From assembly GCA_964416315.1 (NCBI GenBank), contig CAYQDR010000108.1, positions 1-17,236 of the forward strand: a DNA stretch of 17,236 nt, written 5' to 3'. This document shows positions 13,501 through 17,236 of the stretch, in pieces (the stretch's first letter is position 1; every line of letters begins with the position of its first letter). The notes beneath the pieces are model-generated. The model had not been told where the DNA came from and made no database searches. It was given only the letters and a program-made list of their open reading frames with translations. This stretch comes from CAYQDR01 sp964416315 (GTDB lineage: Bacteria > Methylomirabilota > Methylomirabilia > Rokubacteriales > DASRDR01). Made by a program: the position numbers and the translations under genes.

Positions 13501-14576
13501 AGGAAGATCTGGTGGAAGTCCTGCGAGCGGCGCCGATCCGGCTCGGCGAGGGCGCGACCGGACGGGCGGCGGCCCTCAGGACGCCGGTGCAGGTGACCGA
13601 CATCCTGGCCGAGCGCGAGTACACGGTCACGCGGGTCCGGACCGTCCTGGCGCGGCTCGGCTACCGGTCCGTGTTGGCGGTCCCGCTCCTCCTCGAGCAG
13701 CGGATCATGGGCACCCTGACCGTCTGGCGCCAGGAAGTGGGGAGCTTCCCGCCGGAAGCCGTGAACCTGCTCCAGACGTTCGCGGGCCAGTCCGTCCTGG
13801 CGATCCAGAACGCGCGGCTCTTCCGCGAGCTGGAGGCGAAGAGCGAGCAGCTCGAGGTGGCGAGCCGCCACAAGTCCCAGTTCCTCGCGAACATGAGCCA
13901 CGAGCTGCGGACGCCGTTGAACGCGATCCTCGGGTACACGGAGCTGATCCTCGATCAGATCTACGGCGAGGTGCCGGAGAAGATCCACGACGTCATGGAG
14001 CGGATCGAGAAGAGCGGGCGGCACCTCCTGGGGCTGATCAACGATGTCCTCGACATCTCCAAGATCGAGGCCGGCCAACTCGTCCTTGGCCTCGGCGAGT
14101 ACTCGCTCAAGGACGTGGTGCAGACGGTCCTGACAGCCGTGGAGTCGCTGGCCGCGGAGAAGAAGCTCGCCCTCACAGTGTCGCTGCCCCCCGACCTCCC
14201 GCCGGGCCGGGGAGACGAGCGGCGGATCGCCCAGGTGCTCCTGAACCTCGTCGGGAACGCGATCAAGTTCACCGAGGCCGGCGAGGTCGCCGTGCGGGTG
14301 GCGACGGCCGACGGCGCGTTCCTCGTGTCGGTCACCGACACGGGTCCGGGGATCGCCGAGGTCGACCAGCAGCGGATCTTCGAGGAGTTCCAGCAGGCCG
14401 ACAGCTCGAGCACCCGGAAGAAGGGCGGCACCGGCCTCGGACTGTCGATCGCCAGGCGCATCATCCAGTTGCACGGCGGACGGATCTGGGTGGAGTCGAG
14501 GCCGGGGCGGGGCTCGACGTTCTGGTTCACGCTGCCCGTCCGGGTCGAGCGCCAGATGGGAGCGACCGCGTCATGA
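10575..14576 (+). CDS. Membrane sensor histidine kinase: Cache-HAMP-4xGAF-HisKA-HATPase
   Basis: This is a 1333-aa sensor kinase. TM1 is at about 14-38; an extracytoplasmic Cache-type sensor spans about 40-280; TM2 is at about 288-310; HAMP is at about 310-360 (TPIQALRAGAARIGAGDLGH); then comes a coiled coil. Four GAF domains follow at about 395-545, 575-725, 755-905 and 928-1085. The first three are joined by near-repeated linkers (EQQTA, ISSSPTDVQPV) and end with QAVIAIENVRLF; GAF4 ends with a diverged form (QSVLAIQNARLF). HisKA carries the phosphoacceptor H1109 in MSHELRTPLN. The ATPase domain has the N box (LLNLVGNAIKF), G1 (DTGPGI), an F box and G2 (GTGLGLSIARRI). ATG 10575 follows GGAGG by nine bases. 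The stop overlaps the next receiver gene by 4 nt (ATGA), so that receiver is the likely phosphotransfer partner. No fused receiver domain is present. Ligands of the Cache and GAF domains cannot be read from sequence. Confidence 0.95.
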   Translation: MPSLRRPRGRLFRKYVLLIGALVGGALLGSGAIDVYFIYQENTRSLIRVQREKADAAAARIEQFIKEIEAQIGWTTQPQLGPAAQALEQRRFDYLRLLRQVLAITEITQLDAAGREQLKVSRLAMDVVGSQADFSQDPRFTEAKAGRLYFSPVYFRRESEPYMTIAMKASGPDAGVTVADVNLKFIWDVVSQIKVGKAGHAYAVDGRGQLIAHPDISLVLRKSDLSGLEQVRAALAGREALEEAGIARNREGRQVLTAYARIAPLGWAVFVEQPLEEALAPVWAEIRAFALLLLVGLTLSVLASLVLARKMVTPIQALRAGAARIGAGDLGHRIAVRTGDELEALAEQFNQMTAQLQESYANLEQKVEDRTRELSEALDQQTATAEILRVISSSPTDVQPVFDVIVQRAVRLCDGFGGGVFLSDGQQIHMAASYIRTPEVLEVLQRVYPRPLGRDSIIGQAILDRAVKNVPDVEELSLATHAVGRVQGFRSQVSVPMLHDGRAIGGISVTRREVGGFSDKQVALLQTFADQAVIAIENVRLFQELQVRNRDLTEALEQQTATSDILRVISASPTDLAPVFDTILESATRLCEAQLGNLFLYDGDAFQAVAHCGATPAFIDLLHGALRPGRRTGVALLVRKRRPVHIHDIREGRAFRESEAYAVAGTELEGIRTILAVPMIKENRLVGAITIYRREVRPFTDKQIQLVETFASQAVIAIENVRLFQELQARNRDLTEALEQQTATAEILSVISSSPTDVQPVLDAVAESAARLCEARDAHILLIDGDALRLVASYGPLQIVSPSERLPITRGAVIGRSITDSRTIHVHDLAAEIATEFPDSKGYQQRFGTRTILVTPLLREGTPIGEILIRRLEVLPFSEKQIKLLETFASQAVIAIENVRLFTELQARTRELARSVEELQALGEVGQAVSSTLDLQTVLTTIVSRAVQISGTDGGAIYEYDEATEEFRLRAAHRMEEDLVEVLRAAPIRLGEGATGRAAALRTPVQVTDILAEREYTVTRVRTVLARLGYRSVLAVPLLLEQRIMGTLTVWRQEVGSFPPEAVNLLQTFAGQSVLAIQNARLFRELEAKSEQLEVASRHKSQFLANMSHELRTPLNAILGYTELILDQIYGEVPEKIHDVMERIEKSGRHLLGLINDVLDISKIEAGQLVLGLGEYSLKDVVQTVLTAVESLAAEKKLALTVSLPPDLPPGRGDERRIAQVLLNLVGNAIKFTEAGEVAVRVATADGAFLVSVTDTGPGIAEVDQQRIFEEFQQADSSSTRKKGGTGLGLSIARRIIQLHGGRIWVESRPGRGSTFWFTLPVRVERQMGATAS
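11700..12863 (+). repeat. Tandem GAF-unit repeats inside the kinase gene
   Basis: Nearly the same ~84-nt linker sequence recurs at about 11700, 12234 and 12780, a period of about 540 nt (180 codons). The GAF ends just before the second and third linkers (about 12150-12233 and 12696-12779) are also highly similar, and a further similar GAF end lies at about 13233-13290. The unit has been duplicated within the gene; GAF cores between the linkers have diverged, while the linkers remain close at DNA level. Such repeats can recombine to change GAF number. Confidence 0.8.
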
Positions 14577-14938
14577 GCAAGCGGATCCTGGTCGTCGAGG
14601 ACCACGAGGAGAACCGGCGGATCGTGCGGGACCTCTTGACCGCGTCGGGCTACGAGATGATCGAGGCGCTGACGGGAGAGGACGGCGTCCGGCTGGCCGA
14701 GTCCGAGCGACCGGACCTCATCCTGATGGACATCCAGCTCCCGGGCATCGACGGCTACGAGACGACGCGCCGGATCAAGGGGAACCCCGCGCTGCGCCAC
14801 ATTCCCATCATCGCAGTCACGTCCTACGCGCTGAGCGGGGACGACCAGAAGGCCTTTCAGTCCGGCTGCGACGCCTACGTCGCGAAGCCGTTCAGCCCGC
14901 GCGAGCTCCTGGCGAAGATCCGCCAGTACGTCGGCTGA
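14573..14938 (+). CDS. Single-domain response regulator (receiver only)
   Basis: This is a 121-aa stand-alone receiver domain of the CheY/DivK type. Acidic pocket E9-D10, phosphoacceptor D53 (LILMDIQLPG), switch T83 and K105 (AKPFSP) are all present, so it should accept phosphate. There is no output domain, so it acts through protein contacts or as a relay or phosphate sink. Its ATG overlaps the kinase stop by four bases, which couples the two and marks the kinase as the most likely phosphodonor. The cyclase-linked receiver follows after 23 nt. Confidence 0.93.
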   Translation: MSKRILVVEDHEENRRIVRDLLTASGYEMIEALTGEDGVRLAESERPDLILMDIQLPGIDGYETTRRIKGNPALRHIPIIAVTSYALSGDDQKAFQSGCDAYVAKPFSPRELLAKIRQYVG

Positions 14939-14961
14939 CCCACCGCGCGCGGAGCCCGACC

Positions 14962-16098
14962 GTGCGGACCCCCCCCCGGATCCTCATCGCCGACGACAAC
15001 GCGATGAACCTCGACATCCTCAAGACCCGGCTGTCAGTCCACGGCTACGAGATCCTGACGGCGGCGGACGGCGAGGAGGCCCTGGCGGTCGCGCAGCGGA
15101 TGCAGCCGGACCTGATGCTGCTCGACATCATGATGCCCAAGATGGACGGTATCGAGGTCTGCCGCCGCCTCAAAGCGGACCCGGCGCTCCCGTTCGTGCC
15201 GGTGATCATGGTGACGGCCAAGGCCGACTCGAAGGACATCGTGGCGGGGCTCGAGGCCGGCGGCGACGAGTACCTGACGAAGCCCGTGGATCAGGCGGCG
15301 CTCGTCGCGCGCGTCAAGTCTATGCTCCGGATCAAGGCCCTCCACGACACGGTCCAGGAGCAGGCGGCGCGGCTCGAGGCCCAGGCCACGCAGCTCGCCG
15401 AGTGGAACCAGACGCTCGAGGCGCGCGTCGCTCAGCAGCTTGTCGAGCTCGAGCGCGTCGGGCGGCTCAAGCGCTTCGTCTCCCCGCAGCTCGCCGACGT
15501 GATTGTCTCGTCCGGGGAGGAGAAGCTGCTCGAGTCCCACCGGCGCGAGATCACGGTGGTCTTCTGCGACCTCCGAGGGTTCACCGCGTTCGCCGAGACG
15601 GCGGAGCCCGAGGAGGTCATGCGCGTCCTCCGGGACTATCACGCCGCCATGGGCGAGCTGATTTTCCGGTTCGAGGGGACGCTCGAGCGCTTCGCTGGCG
15701 ACGGCCTCATGGTGTTCTTCAACGATCCGCTGGCGTGCCCCGACCCCGCCGCGCGGGCAGTGCGGATGGCCGCGGCCATGCGGGAGCGCGTCCGCGAGCT
15801 GGCCGGCGGGTGGCGGAAGCGCGGGTACGACCTCGACTTCGGCGTGGGCATCGCCCTCGGCTACGCGACGCTCGGCCGGATCGGCTTCGAGGGCCGCTTC
15901 GACTACGGGGCCATCGGGACCGTGACGAACCTCGCGGCCCGCCTCTGCGACGAGGCGCGCGGCGGCCAGATCCTCCTGAGCCAGCGGGTGCACGCGGCGG
16001 TGGAGGAGCTGGTGGAGGTGGAGCCCGCGGGGGAGCTCGTGCTCAAGGGCTTCCACAAGCCCGTCGCCACCTTCAACGTGCTGCGGGTCAAGGGGTAG
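14962..16098 (+). CDS. Receiver-class III nucleotidyl cyclase
   Basis: This is a 378-aa response regulator with enzymatic output. The receiver (1-120) has D11-D12, phosphoacceptor D55 (LLDIMMPKMDG), T85 and K107. A coiled coil (about 125-170, EQAARLEAQATQLAEWNQTLEARV) links it to a class III cyclase domain (about 195-375). Both metal aspartates are visible, D203 (VFCDLRGFT) and D247 (FAGDGLMVFF), as are the transition-state residues N323 and R327 (TNLAARL) and the purine-reading D314 (FDYGAIG). The usual purine-contacting Lys is R243 (GTLERFAGDG), so cAMP versus cGMP output is uncertain. The start is GTG 14962 with a GGAG site seven bases upstream; it is co-directional with the kinase and receiver. 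Phosphorylation probably controls cyclase dimerisation. Confidence 0.93.
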   Translation: MRTPPRILIADDNAMNLDILKTRLSVHGYEILTAADGEEALAVAQRMQPDLMLLDIMMPKMDGIEVCRRLKADPALPFVPVIMVTAKADSKDIVAGLEAGGDEYLTKPVDQAALVARVKSMLRIKALHDTVQEQAARLEAQATQLAEWNQTLEARVAQQLVELERVGRLKRFVSPQLADVIVSSGEEKLLESHRREITVVFCDLRGFTAFAETAEPEEVMRVLRDYHAAMGELIFRFEGTLERFAGDGLMVFFNDPLACPDPAARAVRMAAAMRERVRELAGGWRKRGYDLDFGVGIALGYATLGRIGFEGRFDYGAIGTVTNLAARLCDEARGGQILLSQRVHAAVEELVEVEPAGELVLKGFHKPVATFNVLRVKG

Positions 16099-16127
16099 CG
16101 GGATGGTCTTCCAGTGAGCCGCCGCGC

Positions 16128-16916
16128 GTGACCGAGCGGATCGGCGAGCTCACGCTCGAGCGCGTCTTCCCGCGCGAGGTCCGCCACCCGACCCGGCTCC
16201 TGCTCGTCCACGGGATGTGGGGCGGGGCCTGGTACTGGGCGAACTACCAGCGCGTCTTCGCCGAGGCCGGCTGGGATAGCTGGGCCCTGAACCTGCGCGG
16301 GCACCACGGGAGCCGCCCCGTCGCCGACTTCGGCCAGGTCAGCGTCCGCGACTACGTGGCCGACGTGCGGGAGTGCGTGGCGCGGCTCGGCGACACGATC
16401 CTGGTCGGGCACAGCATGGGGGGCCTGGTCGCCCAGAAGGTGACGGAGCTGGTCCCGCTCCGCGCGGCCGTGTTCCTGACCAGCGCGGCGCCGCGCGGCA
16501 TCCCGGTCCTGCGCTGGCCGGTGGTCTCGCGGATCGCCCGGTACGTCGGGGCGATGCTGGCCGACCGCGCGTTCCTCCTCACGGAGGCCCACGCGGCGGC
16601 GCTTCTTGGGAACAACCTCGCGCCGGAGGCACAGCGCGCCTTCTACGGGCGCCTCGTTCCCGAGTCGGGGCGCGCGGCCCGCGAGCTGGCGCTCGGGCAG
16701 GTCGCGGTGGACGCCGCCCGCCTCCAGTGCCCGACCCTCGTCGTCGGCGCCGGGCTCGACACGATCACGCCCGCGCCCGTGCAGCGCCAGATCGCGGCGA
16801 AGTACGGCGCGGAGTACCGCGAGCTGCCGGGTCACGCCCACATGCTCATGCTGGAGGAGGGCTGGGAGGCCTTTGCCGGCGACCTCTGCGCCTGGCTGGA
16901 AAAGCAAGAGGTCTGA
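16128..16916 (+). CDS. Alpha/beta hydrolase
   Basis: This is a 262-aa alpha/beta-fold hydrolase without signal peptide. The oxyanion loop region HGMWGGAWYW (from H28), nucleophile S96 in the elbow GHSMGG, acid D211 (GAGLDTITP) and H236 (or H238, PGHAHMLMLE) make a complete triad. A cap segment (about 120-190) lies between the elbow and the acid. It looks like small esterases or lactonases of the AB hydrolase-1 group; the substrate cannot be assigned. GTG 16128 is the first start in frame that keeps the conserved N-terminal strand. It lacks a strong ribosome site, and it begins 29 nt after the cyclase stop, so read-through from the signalling operon is likely. A hairpin follows the stop. Confidence 0.9.
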   Translation: MTERIGELTLERVFPREVRHPTRLLLVHGMWGGAWYWANYQRVFAEAGWDSWALNLRGHHGSRPVADFGQVSVRDYVADVRECVARLGDTILVGHSMGGLVAQKVTELVPLRAAVFLTSAAPRGIPVLRWPVVSRIARYVGAMLADRAFLLTEAHAAALLGNNLAPEAQRAFYGRLVPESGRAARELALGQVAVDAARLQCPTLVVGAGLDTITPAPVQRQIAAKYGAEYRELPGHAHMLMLEEGWEAFAGDLCAWLEKQEV

Positions 16917-16919
16917 GGC

Positions 16920-16940
16920 CTCTCCCCCGCCGGGGGAGAG
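16920..16940 (+). terminator. Hairpin after the alpha/beta hydrolase gene
   Basis: CTCTCCCCC, loop GCC, GGGGGAGAG is a perfect 9-bp stem starting three bases after the stop. It probably ends the kinase-cyclase-hydrolase transcript, although no T-run follows, so it is not a textbook intrinsic terminator. Confidence 0.55.
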
Positions 16941-16945
16941 CGAAG

Positions 16946-16951
16946 TATACT
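16946..16951 (+). promoter_or_regulatory. -10 box of the UGSC-like gene
   Basis: TATACT matches the -10 consensus at five of six positions. It lies 28 nt before the next ATG, after the hairpin at 16920-16940. No -35 match lies at the expected distance, since the hairpin occupies it. GGAGG (16969-16973) serves as ribosome site. Confidence 0.45.
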
Positions 16952-16979
16952 GGGGCTCCACCGCTCGCGGAGGATCACC

Positions 16980-17236
16980 ATGGCGCGACTCGAAGTCTCG
17001 AACCCCGTCGCGAAGACCGTCGAGCACTCGGTCAAGCCGGCCGCCCGGCCGCGCGACCCGTCCGGGCTGACGATCGGCCTCTACTGGAACATGAAGGCCG
17101 GCGGCGACGCCGCGCTCGACCGGACCGAGGCGCTCTTGCGACAGCGGTATCCGCAGGCGCGGTTCCGCCGCTACGTGGGCTCCGTCGGCTGGCTCATGCG
17201 GCACTGCACGGCGGAGGACGCCGACCGCATCGCGTC
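16980..17236 (+). CDS. UGSC-family-like protein, 3'-truncated by window edge
   Basis: The first 85 codons of a gene cut by the window edge. ATG 16980 follows GGAGG by six bases. After a basic, Pro-rich leader, the sequence reads LTIGLYWNMKAGGDAALDRTEALL, then YPQARFRRYVGSVG and ATP-grasp-unlike soluble sequence. This resembles the N-terminus of the UGSC-motif protein family, in which a selenocysteine or cysteine precedes GSC in a redox-active site. That motif would lie past the end of the window, so neither the assignment nor Sec/Cys status can be confirmed here. No signal peptide. Confidence 0.6.
   Translation, partial: MARLEVSNPVAKTVEHSVKPAARPRDPSGLTIGLYWNMKAGGDAALDRTEALLRQRYPQARFRRYVGSVGWLMRHCTAEDADRIA

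Noticed and set aside
10491..14474. A 1327-aa open frame on the reverse strand, opposite the kinase gene
   Set aside because: It is the antisense shadow of a long GC-rich gene: rich in Leu, Asp, Arg, Val and His with no domains, while the + strand has clear kinase motifs throughout.
1..17236. A CRISPR array or Cas genes
   Set aside because: There are no short evenly spaced direct repeats; the only tandem repeats are GAF units about 540 nt apart within a coding gene.

Overview
This is a very GC-rich bacterial window (about 70% G+C by eye) with many GTG starts. LolA points to a Gram-negative, outer-membrane-bearing cell. Paired SBP56/methanethiol-oxidase-like proteins, a REC-cyclase and a UGSC-family-like protein would fit an uncultivated soil or sediment lineage such as Rokubacteria/Methylomirabilota (NC10) or a deltaproteobacterial relative. 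That placement is inference; no rRNA is present to test it.

Layout. (1) 1-1581: the C-terminal 526 codons of the DNA translocase FtsK, running in from the left edge. (2) 1582-5108: an accessory insertion. It holds a truncated MNT-type nucleotidyltransferase, a 93-nt scrap of the ftsK 3' end, a reverse-strand gene of unknown function, a reverse-strand VapBC/FitAB-type toxin-antitoxin pair, a second and much longer copy of the ftsK 3' end (about 400 nt, about 92% identical where collinear), and an intact MntA-HepT-type (nucleotidyltransferase/HEPN) pair. The ftsK 3' end is therefore present three times. (3) 5109-5590: a non-coding stretch with two inverted repeats and a promoter-like sequence. 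(4) 5591-7126: a small Cys/His-rich protein, lolA and yajQ on the + strand. ftsK and lolA are neighbours in many Gram-negative genomes, so the accessory block appears to have split that pair. (5) 7138-10418: on the reverse strand, two secreted SBP56/methanethiol-oxidase-like paralogues in a probable operon, a terminator, then an SCO1/SenC copper chaperone. (6) 10575-16916: on the + strand, a 1333-aa membrane histidine kinase with a Cache-like sensor, HAMP, four GAF domains, HisKA and HATPase; a stand-alone receiver; a receiver-class III nucleotidyl cyclase; and an alpha/beta hydrolase. (7) 16980-17236: the start of a UGSC-family-like gene cut by the window edge.

How they may work together. 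Region 5 looks like a copper-dependent periplasmic sulfur/C1 module, with the SCO1-like protein a candidate metallochaperone for the SBP56 enzymes. Region 6 looks like a phosphosignalling operon in which the kinase could feed two receivers, one of which would control cAMP or cGMP synthesis. It diverges from region 5 across a 156-nt spacer with a promoter-like sequence on each strand. The main anomaly is the repeated ftsK 3' end with toxin-antitoxin cargo between ftsK and lolA, which looks like a recombination or insertion hotspot.
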